In this document: piece by piece, positions 49,516-57,384 of the stretch | Position numbering within the stretch: position 1 is the first letter of the stretch | Layout: the number at the start of each line of letters is the position of its first letter | Source: Phocaeicola plebeius | GTDB taxonomy: Bacteria > Bacteroidota > Bacteroidia > Bacteroidales > Bacteroidaceae | Direction: 5' to 3' | Assembly: GCF_003437535.1 (NCBI RefSeq) | Contig: NZ_QSQT01000016.1 | Coordinates: forward strand, 31,224 to 95,223 | DNA: 64,000 nucleotides | Program-made: the position numbers and the translations under genes | The notes under the pieces: model-generated | What the model was told of the DNA's origin: nothing | Database searches by the model: none | The model's input: only the letters and a program-made list of their open reading frames with translations

Positions 49516-51114
49516 TCAGAATCCGAAACGGTAGTCATTCCAGTATTTGGCGGTCATTTCGTCCCAGCGCAGAAGGGTAGCTCCGATAAAGTCTTTGGTA
49601 TAGTCGGTCAGATAAGCCTTAGCAGCTTCTTCTCCCTGACTCTTGACCAGCTCGGCATAGCGTTGTTCCACCATCGGCAGTTCTTCCAGTCCTTTTCTTT
49701 CAAAATGGAGCAGGTTCTTTTCCAAAATCTTCCGGGCATTTCCCCATCTCACGGTAGCCAGCTTGTTGGCCTGGCGATAGTGCCACAAGGCAGCATCCAG
49801 GCGGTAGCGGTGGTTGCCGCAAATCTTGAACATTTCTGGCATGTCGGTCGTACCGCAGAAGATGGGCACGCGCGGACTCTGTCCGGGGTTGTCCATGCTA
49901 AACCAGCAGACACCTCCCACGGCATCCGGAAGCCAGTCGCGCAACTGGATAACGGTAGAGTACGCACATTGCGGCACGGCCACGTTGCGGTTGGCTGTCA
50001 CGGTACCTTTTTGCAGGGCATTGAACAGCTGTACCTCGTCGGTACGCATCCACGGGTTAGCACGCGGACTGGTAATGGTATCGGTCTTTCCGGTTTTTCT
50101 GTCTTTGACAGCCACTTTCAGGTTTTTCGTTACGCTCCATTCCGTGCCTTCATACGTCTGGCGCAGGTAAGCCATCACGTCGGCATTGCTGATTTTCTTT
50201 TCCGGTTTTACACTCAGCGGCAGTTCCTCATCGTCCATGCTAAGCTTGAGCGACGGAGCCAGTGTGCTCAGGATAAAGAACTCGCGGATGCTGAATGCCT
50301 GCATCTTGCCGAAATAGTTCGGACCTCCGTAAACTTTCCAGAACTTGAACGGTTCCTTGCCGTCCCACAGCTTGAGTTTCTTGGCCACGCTGAACACGTT
50401 TTCAGAAGCCATATAGTTACGTGTATCCTTCAGGTTGAGTGTGCTGATGCGTGAGATATTGGCCGATACGCCCACTTCATCGTCGGGGATACGTACGGCA
50501 GCCCATACACCGCCAATCTGGTCGGGACCTTCGCCGAAAATTTCAAAGTGCCATACTTCCTTCGGGTCGGCAATGGTCAGACATTCGCCCGAATCGCCGT
50601 AGCCGTATTCCTTCACCAGCTTACCCATGAGCTGAATGGCATCGCGAGCCGTGGTGCAGCGTTGCAATGCCACGCGGGCCAGTTCTTCAATCATGAACAT
50701 TCCTTTAGGGTTCCGCAGGGTATCCCGTCCGCTGATGGTAGTTTCTCCCATGGCCAGCTGCTTCTCATTCAGGCACGGATAAGCCGTATCCAGAAAAGCG
50801 TAGGTATGTTTGGCTTGCGGAATCTGTCCTTTTACGGTCAGTTTTGTCTGGTCGTTGACCGATTCCGTGTGCATGCGTCCGTCGTAAATGTTCATCACAG
50901 TGTCGTTGGCAAAGTCTGCTGCCGGTACTACGTTTACCCACGTACGGTACCAGCTGTCGCAGGTGTGGCTCGTCATGACAGAGCCGTCGGTTGAGGCCAG
51001 TTTCCCTACCATGATACTGGTACAGCAGTCCGGATCGCGCGGCAAAGTCTGTTGTGCCAGCAAAAGCTGAGAGAATGCAACCCCAATAACGAATAAAATG
51101 TTACGTATTTTCAT
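49516..51114 (-). CDS. Secreted C69-family dipeptidase (PepD-like)
   Basis: 532 residues. A signal peptide (1-21, ending LLLAQ) is followed by a short propeptide and DCCTSIMVGKLASTDGSV. Cys31 heads the CTSIMVGK motif as the N-terminal nucleophile after autocleavage in Ntn hydrolases of this family. MTSHTCDSW and EYGYGDSGECLTIADPKEVWHFE are further family blocks. It hydrolyses dipeptides. First gene of the unit with the C1 peptidase. Confidence 0.93.
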   Translation of the reverse strand: MKIRNILFVIGVAFSQLLLAQQTLPRDPDCCTSIMVGKLASTDGSVMTSHTCDSWYRTWVNVVPAADFANDTVMNIYDGRMHTESVNDQTKLTVKGQIPQAKHTYAFLDTAYPCLNEKQLAMGETTISGRDTLRNPKGMFMIEELARVALQRCTTARDAIQLMGKLVKEYGYGDSGECLTIADPKEVWHFEIFGEGPDQIGGVWAAVRIPDDEVGVSANISRISTLNLKDTRNYMASENVFSVAKKLKLWDGKEPFKFWKVYGGPNYFGKMQAFSIREFFILSTLAPSLKLSMDDEELPLSVKPEKKISNADVMAYLRQTYEGTEWSVTKNLKVAVKDRKTGKTDTITSPRANPWMRTDEVQLFNALQKGTVTANRNVAVPQCAYSTVIQLRDWLPDAVGGVCWFSMDNPGQSPRVPIFCGTTDMPEMFKICGNHRYRLDAALWHYRQANKLATVRWGNARKILEKNLLHFERKGLEELPMVEQRYAELVKSQGEEAAKAYLTDYTKDFIGATLLRWDEMTAKYWNDYRFGF

Positions 51115-51142
51115 GATTTTATATTAAAATGATACCTTTCTG

Positions 51143-51150
51143 CAAAGGTA
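51143..51150 (-). promoter_or_regulatory. -7 element of the C69-C1 peptidase operon inside a small dyad
   Basis: The minus strand reads TACCTTTG, 28 nt before the ATG at 51114, with CTTG about 21 nt further upstream as a -33. TACCTTT and AAAGGTA (51134-51150) form a 7-bp inverted repeat with a 3-nt gap, with the -7 in its distal arm. Confidence 0.6.
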
Positions 51151-51275
51151 GTAAAAAAAGGAGGAAATCGACAAGGGCATAAAGGATAAAAACAGAATTC
51201 CGGTGTGTAACGTGCTGGGGTGAAATAAGAGAAAACATCAGTACGGAGTGTTCCGAAAGCCTTTGCTGTAATTAT

Positions 51276-51359
51276 GTTTCCCTGCCGCGAAACCTATGTT
51301 TCCCGGTGCGGAACCTTATGTTTCTCTTGTGGAAAACGTAGGTTTTTGCGGAGAGAAAC
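51276..51359. repeat. 22-nt-period palindromic array D (four units, GTTTC-N8-GAAAC)
   Basis: Four 18-nt units start at 51276, 51298, 51320 and 51342, exactly 22 nt apart, with 4-nt linkers. Left arms are GTTTC (GTTTT in the last). Right arms are GAAAC, GAACC, AAAAC and GAAAC. The cores are CCTGCCGC, CCGGTGCG, TCTTGTGG and TGCGGAGA. It lies in the 377-nt gap between the C69 gene start and the rng terminator; the rest of that gap shows no gene. Confidence 0.88.
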
Positions 51360-51450
51360 ATAAATCGTGTGGCACGGTTGCTCGTTTATTTCCTGTACGT
51401 TTTTCAATCAGGAAAGAGAGGGGGAAGGGGCTTTGCCTTTGGAGACAAAA

Positions 51451-51487
51451 AAGGCCGTCTCCCTTGTTTTCGGTGGGAGACGGCCTT
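51451..51487 (-). terminator. Terminator of rng
   Basis: AAGGCCGTCTCCC (51451-51463) and GGGAGACGGCCTT (51475-51487) form a perfect 13-bp stem with an 11-nt loop. The minus strand continues with a T-run. It begins 5 nt after the rng stop. Confidence 0.92.
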
Positions 51488-51491
51488 CAGA

Positions 51492-53066
51492 TTATTTAAT
51501 TTCGAATTCTTCCTTCATGTCCATTTCCTGGTTGTTCACGTCAAAGAATTTATATTGCAGGAACGCCAGGTTCTGGTTCGGAACGATTTTGATGCCAAAT
51601 CCATATTTCATCTGCCATTTGCGCTTCATGGACATGAGTCCCTGATTTACGTAGGCAGCGACATAAGGATGAATGTGTAGTGTGAATTTCTTCACTTTCA
51701 GCTTGTTGACCATATAGTCAATCTTACTTTCCAATGTATCGGTAAACAGGATGGAAGGTTTGATTTTTCCTTTTCCGAAACATACTGGGCAGTCCTCATC
51801 AGTAGTGACATCCATGGCCGGACGCACACGCTGGCGCGTGATTTGCATAAGTCCGAATTTGCTCAGAGGAAGGATGTTGTGCTTGGCCCGGTCTTTCTGC
51901 ATGTTCTGGCACATGCGTTCGTAAAGTTTCTGCCGGTTTTCAGCCAGGTTCATATCGATGAAGTCTACCACAATGATACCTCCCATATCCCTTAGACGAA
52001 GCTGGCGTGCCAACTCATCGGCTGCGCCCAAATTTACGTCGAGTGCATTCGCTTCTTGTCCGTTGGTCGATTTGGAACGGTTTCCGCTGTTTACGTCCAC
52101 CACATGGAGTGCTTCCGTATGTTCGATAATCAGGTAAGCTCCGCTCTTGTAGGAAACGGTTTTCCCGAAAGAGGATTTGATTTGCTTGGTGATGCCGAAG
52201 TTATCGAAAATAGGGAGCTGGCCGGTGTAGCGCTTCACGATGCCCGTACGCTCGGGAGCAATGAGTGCTACATAATCTTTTACTTCGTTGAAAACGGTTT
52301 CGTCGTTCACATAGATGTTTTCGTACGACGGGTTGAACAAGTCGCGCAGCATGGCTACGGTACGGCTTGTTTCCTCATAAACCAGTGAGGGCAGTTTGGT
52401 GGCCTTCTGTACTTTCGTGATGGTTTCTTCCCAATGTTTCAGCAGGACTTTCAGTTCCGCATCCAGTTCTGCCACGCGCTTTCCTTCGGCCACGGTACGT
52501 ACGATGACTCCGAAGTTCTTAGGCTTGATGCTCTGCAGCAGTTGTTTGAGGCGTGCTCTTTCCTCGCTGGATTTTATTTTTTGTGAAACGGATACTTTGT
52601 CGTTGAAAGGTATCAGTACCAGATAGCGTCCGGCGAACGACAATTCGCAGGTCAGTCGCGGCCCCTTGGTGGAAATCGGTTCCTTGACAATCTGTACGAT
52701 GACTTCCTGTCCCTGCTGGAGCACGCTGGAAATGGTTCCATCCTTTTCAATGTCGGGCAGCATGGAAGCTTTCGACATGGGATAGAGCTTTTTCCGGTCG
52801 CTGATTACTTGCTTGAGGTACTTCTGGTAAGAATGAAATTGTGGTCCCAAGTCCAGGTAGTGAAGAAAAGCGTCTTTCTCAAAGCCTACGTCTACGAAGC
52901 AGGCGTTGAGGCCGGGCATGAGTTTCCGGACTTTTCCTACGTACATGTTACCTACGGAAAAGGAGAGGTTTCGTTCCTCTTTCTGGAACTCTACCAGGTT
53001 CTTGTCCTCCATGAGGGCGATAGAAATTTCCTTGGGCTGTACGTCTACTACTAATTCGCTTGTCAC
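51492..53066 (-). CDS. rng: Ribonuclease E/G family endoribonuclease
   Basis: 524 residues. An S1 RNA-binding domain near 35-130 (GNMYVGKVRKLMPGLNACFVDVG, with an insert) is followed by the catalytic core: TGQLPIFDNFGI, then LHVVDVNSGNRSKS and MGGIIVVDFIDMN with the two metal-binding Asp residues. The Zn-link CPVCFGKG follows. It has no long C-terminal scaffold, so it is RNase G-like. It processes rRNA and decays mRNA. Lies downstream of the HU/bS22-like genes but is separated from them by a terminator-like hairpin. Confidence 0.94.
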   Translation of the reverse strand: MTSELVVDVQPKEISIALMEDKNLVEFQKEERNLSFSVGNMYVGKVRKLMPGLNACFVDVGFEKDAFLHYLDLGPQFHSYQKYLKQVISDRKKLYPMSKASMLPDIEKDGTISSVLQQGQEVIVQIVKEPISTKGPRLTCELSFAGRYLVLIPFNDKVSVSQKIKSSEERARLKQLLQSIKPKNFGVIVRTVAEGKRVAELDAELKVLLKHWEETITKVQKATKLPSLVYEETSRTVAMLRDLFNPSYENIYVNDETVFNEVKDYVALIAPERTGIVKRYTGQLPIFDNFGITKQIKSSFGKTVSYKSGAYLIIEHTEALHVVDVNSGNRSKSTNGQEANALDVNLGAADELARQLRLRDMGGIIVVDFIDMNLAENRQKLYERMCQNMQKDRAKHNILPLSKFGLMQITRQRVRPAMDVTTDEDCPVCFGKGKIKPSILFTDTLESKIDYMVNKLKVKKFTLHIHPYVAAYVNQGLMSMKRKWQMKYGFGIKIVPNQNLAFLQYKFFDVNNQEMDMKEEFEIK

Positions 53067-53109
53067 TTTGTTACTTGGTTTTTTGTTTTTACTAGGTTGC
53101 TAATTACAC

Positions 53110-53158
53110 AAAGAACAAACCTGAAAGGCTTTTGTTGAGCTTTGCAAGTTTGTTCTTT
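53110..53158 (-). terminator. Hairpin between the bS22-like gene and rng
   Basis: AAAGAACAAAC (53110-53120) and GTTTGTTCTTT (53148-53158), 11 bp, with a 27-nt loop. On the minus strand it lies 23 nt after the bS22-like stop and ends in a T-rich run. It may attenuate rather than fully stop read-through into rng. Confidence 0.7.
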
Positions 53159-53181
53159 ATTGAAGTCGGACAGACTAACAA

Positions 53182-53274
53182 TTATTTTTTGCTTTTATGT
53201 CTGTTCTTTCTTAGTCTTTTTTTACGTTTGTGTGTAGACATTTTATGTCTTTTTCTTTTCTTTCCGCTTGGCAT
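53182..53274 (-). CDS. Small basic bS22-like protein (AURKAIP1/COX24 domain)
   Basis: 30 residues, extremely basic: MPSGKKRKRHKMSTHKRKKR, then ten more residues ending in KSKK. This is the pattern of the AURKAIP1/COX24 family, bacterial relatives of a mitochondrial ribosomal protein, which in Bacteroidetes occurs as a free peptide of this size near HU. It is probably part of the small ribosomal subunit. It lies 36 nt after the HU stop on the same strand and is very likely co-transcribed with it. A plus-strand frame over this region is a shadow. Confidence 0.85.
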   Translation of the reverse strand: MPSGKKRKRHKMSTHKRKKRLRKNRHKSKK

Positions 53275-53310
53275 AGCTTCAAAATTTTATGGGTTAATAC
53301 TAAATGTTAA

Positions 53311-53586
53311 TTATTTTTTTACTGATAGAGTAAATGTTTTTGCTGGTTTAAATGCCGGAATATTGTGTTCCGGAATAATAATGGTAGTGTTCTTAGAAAT
53401 ATTACGAGCAGTTTTCTGCGCTCTTTTCTTTACAATGAAACTACCGAAACCACGGAGGTAGACATTCTCATCTTTCGACAAAGATTCTTTTACTGATCCC
53501 ATGAACGCCTCAAGGGTTGCTAATACTGTTGCCTTGTCAATACCTGTGTTCTTGGCAATTTCGTTTACAATATCTGCTTTAGTCAT
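53311..53586 (-). CDS. hup: HU/IHF-family DNA-binding protein
   Basis: 91 residues, standard size. TKADIVNEIAKNTGIDKATV starts the dimer helices, GFGSFIVKKRAQKTARN is the start of the beta arm, and IPAFKPAKTF the end. It bends and compacts DNA as a dimer. First gene of a short hup-bS22 unit. Confidence 0.95.
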   Translation of the reverse strand: MTKADIVNEIAKNTGIDKATVLATLEAFMGSVKESLSKDENVYLRGFGSFIVKKRAQKTARNISKNTTIIIPEHNIPAFKPAKTFTLSVKK

Positions 53587-53631
53587 TGCGCTAATAATTA
53601 TTGTTATACGTTATCTTAAATTTTTGGACTG

Positions 53632-53639
53632 CAAATATA
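53632..53639 (-). promoter_or_regulatory. -7 element of hup
   Basis: The minus strand reads TATATTTG, a full -7 match, 45 nt before the ATG at 53586. The -33 is weak. Confidence 0.55.
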
Positions 53640-53767
53640 TAGCTTTTCTGTATCTTTCGAAAATTTCTCGGGAATATTTTTTTAGAAAACTCGTGCTTTT
53701 TTGAGAGTTACGAGTCTTTTATACAGCTGTATGACGTGGTTTTTCTGTATATGTCGGGCAAATGTAT

Positions 53768-53775
53768 TATTTTTG
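53768..53775 (+). promoter_or_regulatory. -7 element of mutY
   Basis: TATTTTTG, 19 nt before the ATG at 53795. It excludes the earlier in-frame ATG at 53762, which would lie upstream of the transcription start. Confidence 0.65.
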
Positions 53776-53794
53776 CAGCCAAATTATAGATTGG

Positions 53795-54859
53795 ATGAAT
53801 TTGTTTGCGACTACAATAATTGACTGGTACAAGGAGAACAAGCGTGACCTGCCTTGGCGTGACACTAAAGACCCTTATAAGATATGGATTTCGGAAATCA
53901 TTCTTCAGCAGACCCGTGTGGTGCAGGGATATGACTATTACTGCCGTTTCATGGAGCATTTCCCGGATGTAGAAACACTGGCAAAGGCTTCAGAAGACGA
54001 AGTGATGAAGTGCTGGCAGGGGCTGGGCTATTATTCGCGTGCCCGTAACTTGCACGAAGCTGCGCGTACGATTGCCGAAAAAGGAGCTTTCCCCGTGCGT
54101 TATGAAGATGTAAGGGCATTGAAAGGGGTGGGAGACTATACGGCCGCAGCCATTTGTTCCTTTGCTTACGACATGCCGTATGCGGTGGTCGACGGGAATG
54201 TGTATCGCGTATTGTCTCGGTGGCTGGGCGTGGAAGAACCCATTGATACAGGAGCAGGGAAAAAACTGTATGCTTCGCTAGCCGATGAAATGATGGACAA
54301 GTCGCGTCCGGCATTGTATAATCAGGCCATCATGGATTTCGGGGCCTTGCAATGTGTGCCGTCGTCGCCTTCCTGTCTGTTTTGTCCGCTTTCAGACAGT
54401 TGTGTGGCCCTGCAAAAGAATTTGGTGGATAAACTTCCCTGGAAAGCACGTAAAACGAAGGTATTAGATCGTTATTTTTCTTATATTTACGTGCGTGCAG
54501 GCGTGCATACATTTATAAAAAGGCGTGAAGCCGGAGACATCTGGCAGAATCTGTATGAGTTTCCGCTGATTGAAACGGAACAGGAAGTGGGGGAAGAAGA
54601 GATTTTCTCTCTTCCGGCATTCCGGGAACTGGTAGGTAACCGCTCCATACGTATGTTCCGCGTGGTATCGCCTGAGGTGAAACACGTGTTGTCACACCGG
54701 GTAATCCATGCCCGATGTTACGAAGTAGAATTGGAAGAGGAAGATGCTGTTCTTTCTGGATTTCAGCGCGTTCTGATTGACGATTTGCATAAATTCCCGG
54801 TGTCGCGCTTGATATCTCGTTTTTTTTCGTTACTTTTGAAACCAAATTATAAAAAATAA
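53795..54859 (+). CDS. mutY: A/G-specific adenine DNA glycosylase
   Basis: 354 residues from the ATG at 53795. It removes adenine mispaired with 8-oxoguanine. RDLPWRDTKDPYKIWISEII is the family start. The helix-hairpin-helix is LKGVGDYTAAAICSFAY and the catalytic Asp is in AVVDGNVYRVLSR. The [4Fe-4S] motif is C-x6-C-x2-C-x5-C (CVPSSPSCLFCPLSDSC). The C-terminal NUDIX-like domain recognises 8-oxoG. ssb follows after 4 nt. Confidence 0.95.
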   Translation: MNLFATTIIDWYKENKRDLPWRDTKDPYKIWISEIILQQTRVVQGYDYYCRFMEHFPDVETLAKASEDEVMKCWQGLGYYSRARNLHEAARTIAEKGAFPVRYEDVRALKGVGDYTAAAICSFAYDMPYAVVDGNVYRVLSRWLGVEEPIDTGAGKKLYASLADEMMDKSRPALYNQAIMDFGALQCVPSSPSCLFCPLSDSCVALQKNLVDKLPWKARKTKVLDRYFSYIYVRAGVHTFIKRREAGDIWQNLYEFPLIETEQEVGEEEIFSLPAFRELVGNRSIRMFRVVSPEVKHVLSHRVIHARCYEVELEEEDAVLSGFQRVLIDDLHKFPVSRLISRFFSLLLKPNYKK

Positions 54860-54863
54860 AATC

Positions 54864-55295
54864 ATGTCATTGAATAAAGTACAATTGATTGGAAATGTAG
54901 GGAAAGACCCTGAAGTAAGATATTTGGACAGTGGAGTAGCTGTGGCTACTTTCCCGCTGGCTACCACAGACCGTGCTTATACGCTGGCCAATGGCACACA
55001 GGTGCCTGAACGTACGGAATGGCATAACATCGTGTTGTGGCGCGGACTGGCTGAAACTGCCGAAAAATATGTACACAAAGGCGATAAACTGTATATTGAA
55101 GGGAAAATCCGTACTCGTTCATACGACGACCAGAATGGAGTGAAACGTTATGTGACGGAAATTTTTGGTGACAATATGGAAATGCTGACTCCGCGTGCTG
55201 CACAGCCTACTGCCCCTGCACAACCACAGGCCGCTTCGCCGGTTGCCGCTGCTGCTCAGCCTGAGAACAATCCTTCGGATGATCTGCCGTTTTAA
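54864..55295 (+). CDS. ssb: Single-stranded DNA-binding protein
   Basis: 143 residues. OB fold at 1-105 (MSLNKVQLIGNVGKDPEVRY, ERTEWHNIVLWRGLAE, YIEGKIRTRSYDDQNG), a Pro/Ala/Gln linker, and the protein-interaction tail ending DDLPF. Binds ssDNA as a tetramer. The mutY-ssb-gldE order is common in Bacteroidetes. Confidence 0.96.
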   Translation: MSLNKVQLIGNVGKDPEVRYLDSGVAVATFPLATTDRAYTLANGTQVPERTEWHNIVLWRGLAETAEKYVHKGDKLYIEGKIRTRSYDDQNGVKRYVTEIFGDNMEMLTPRAAQPTAPAQPQAASPVAAAAQPENNPSDDLPF

Positions 55296-55338
55296 TCTCA
55301 GGCGGTCTTAAATAGATGTTTAACTACAGGTAGATAGA

Positions 55339-56700
55339 ATGGACCCTGACTCGTGTTTGCTCCGCTGGACGGAGCTTTGTGACGGAATTACCGTAATGCC
55401 CCTTTCGTTAGGGGCTGCTTTTGCTTTGCTGCTTGCCCTTGCGTTATTATATACTTCGGGCTTTGTTTCTGCTTCTGAAATAGCTTTCTTTTCGTTATCT
55501 CCTTCTGACTTGAACGATATAGAGGAGGAGAATCATCCTTCTGACTCTAAAATCAAGGCCTTGCTTGATGATTCAGAGCGTCTGCTGGCCACTATTCTGA
55601 TTTCGAATAACTTTGTCAATGTGACGATTATCATGCTGTTGAACTATGTGTTTGCCAGTGTGATTGATTTTGGAGAGGCAAAAATTCTGGAGTTTTTGAT
55701 TGTAACGGTCGTATTGACCTTCCTGCTGTTGCTGTTCGGAGAAATTATGCCGAAAATTTATTCGGCACAGCACACTTTACCCTTTGCCCGTAAGGCGGCT
55801 CCCGTAGTAACGGTTTTGCGTACCGTATTTTGGCCCATATCCTCGTTGCTGGTCCGGTCTTCTTTTTTCATCAACCGATTTTCACAGAAGCGGAAAGTCC
55901 GGAACCTGTCGGTCAATGAACTTTCTCAGGCGCTGGAATTGACGGATATTCAGGAAACACCGGAAGAAAACAATATGCTGGAGGGAATCATCCGTTTTGG
56001 AGAAGAAACGGCGAAGGAAGTAATGACCTCCCGTCTGGATATTGTGGATTTGGAAATACATTCTACCTTTTCAGAGGTATTGAAGTGTATCAATGAAAAC
56101 GGATATTCACGCATTCCGGTGTATGAAGAAACGCGTGACCATATCAAAGGAATCTTGTATATCAAGGACTTGCTGCCTTATCTGGATAAGGGTGAGGATT
56201 TCAAATGGCAGAACCTGATTCGCCCTGCCTTGTTTGTGCCGGAAAATAAGATGATTGGCGATTTGCTGCGTGATTTTCAGACGAACAAGATTCACATCGC
56301 CGTAGTGGTGGATGAATTTGGAGGTACGTCGGGCATCGTGACGATGGAGGACATCATCGAGGAGATTGTCGGAGAAATCAATGACGAATACGATGAGGAA
56401 GAGCGCACGTACGTGAAACTGACGGAAAACGTGTATGTATTCGAAGGAAAGACTCTGTTGTCGGATTTTTATAAGATTATCAAGGATAGTGAGGAGGTAT
56501 TTGAGGATGTTTCTGGGGATGCGGATTCACTGGCCGGCCTTTTGCTGGAACTGAAGGGAGAGTTCCCCGCATTGCATGAGATTATCAATTACCAGAATTA
56601 CCGTTTTGAAATTCTGGAGATGACTTCGCGTCGTATCCAGAAGGTGAAAGTGACCATCTTGCCTGTGGCTCAGGAAGAAGACGAGTCGAAGGAGAAGTAA
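55339..56700 (+). CDS. gldE: GldE-type CNNM/CorC-family membrane protein
   Basis: 453 residues. DUF21 membrane domain with about four helices at 20-175 (GFVSASEIAFFSLSPSDL), two CBS domains (EVMTSRLDIVDLEI; IHIAVVVDEFGGTSGIVTMEDIIEEIVGEI) and a CorC_HlyC C-terminus. In Flavobacterium gldE is linked to gliding; in non-gliding Bacteroides the name follows homology and the protein may act in metal ion transport or efflux. The PPTase gene begins 2 nt after its stop. Confidence 0.9.
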   Translation: MDPDSCLLRWTELCDGITVMPLSLGAAFALLLALALLYTSGFVSASEIAFFSLSPSDLNDIEEENHPSDSKIKALLDDSERLLATILISNNFVNVTIIMLLNYVFASVIDFGEAKILEFLIVTVVLTFLLLLFGEIMPKIYSAQHTLPFARKAAPVVTVLRTVFWPISSLLVRSSFFINRFSQKRKVRNLSVNELSQALELTDIQETPEENNMLEGIIRFGEETAKEVMTSRLDIVDLEIHSTFSEVLKCINENGYSRIPVYEETRDHIKGILYIKDLLPYLDKGEDFKWQNLIRPALFVPENKMIGDLLRDFQTNKIHIAVVVDEFGGTSGIVTMEDIIEEIVGEINDEYDEEERTYVKLTENVYVFEGKTLLSDFYKIIKDSEEVFEDVSGDADSLAGLLLELKGEFPALHEIINYQNYRFEILEMTSRRIQKVKVTILPVAQEEDESKEK

Positions 56701-56702
56701 GT

Positions 56703-57362
56703 ATGCCGCTGCTGAAGATTTGGACGGAGGAAAATGGCCGATGGGGAATCTGGCAGGTGACGGAAACGCTGGAGGAACTTTATGCCTGTCTGTCGGACGA
56801 CGTGGTGCGGCAAGAACTTGAACGTCTGAAAGCTCCTTCCCGGAAAATGGAATACCTGGCAGTCCGTGTGCTACTGAAAACGATGTTGGGAAAAGAAGTA
56901 CGGATTGGACATGAAACTTCCGGAAAACCGTTTCTGACAGGAGGGGAGTATCATGTATCCATTTCTCATACGAAAGGATATGTGGCAGTCGGTTTGCATG
57001 AGTCTGCTCAGTCCGGCATTGATATTGAGGCTTATGGCGAGCGGGTACGGAAGGTAGAGTCTCGGTTTGTGAGGGAAGACGAGATGCCGGAAAGAGCACG
57101 GATGGAGTCGCGTGAAGAACTGTATCAGTTGCTCTTGCACTGGTCGGCAAAGGAAACCATGTACAAAGTGCTTGATATGGCAGAAGTGGATTTCCTGCAA
57201 CACCTCAAAGTGTGCCCTTTTAAACTATCTTCCTCCGGAACGTTTACGGGTGAATCATATCGGAAAGCGGACAAGGCCCGTTTTTTGATTCATTATCTGA
57301 TACATCCTGAGTTTGTCTGTACCTATTGTCTGAATACCGCTTGCAGCACAAACAATGGATGA
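56703..57362 (+). CDS. 4'-phosphopantetheinyl transferase (Sfp-type)
   Basis: 219 residues. It transfers phosphopantetheine from CoA to a carrier-protein serine. HETSGKPFL, then ISHTKGYVAVGL, and GIDIEAYGERV with the metal-binding Asp/Glu pair; the last motif is WSAKETMYKVL. The Sfp class is larger than AcpS and often serves secondary-metabolite carriers, but here may also prime fatty-acid ACP. Lies 2 nt after gldE and overlaps a possible first ATG of the AsmA-like gene by 8 nt. Confidence 0.92.
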   Translation: MPLLKIWTEENGRWGIWQVTETLEELYACLSDDVVRQELERLKAPSRKMEYLAVRVLLKTMLGKEVRIGHETSGKPFLTGGEYHVSISHTKGYVAVGLHESAQSGIDIEAYGERVRKVESRFVREDEMPERARMESREELYQLLLHWSAKETMYKVLDMAEVDFLQHLKVCPFKLSSSGTFTGESYRKADKARFLIHYLIHPEFVCTYCLNTACSTNNG

Positions 57363-57384
57363 GTTTGTTTATGAAAGAAAAAAG

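Noticed and set aside
53132..53461. 109-codon hydrophobic plus-strand frame
   Set aside because: It covers the antisense of the bS22-like and HU genes; its hydrophobicity comes from reading Lys-rich codons backwards.
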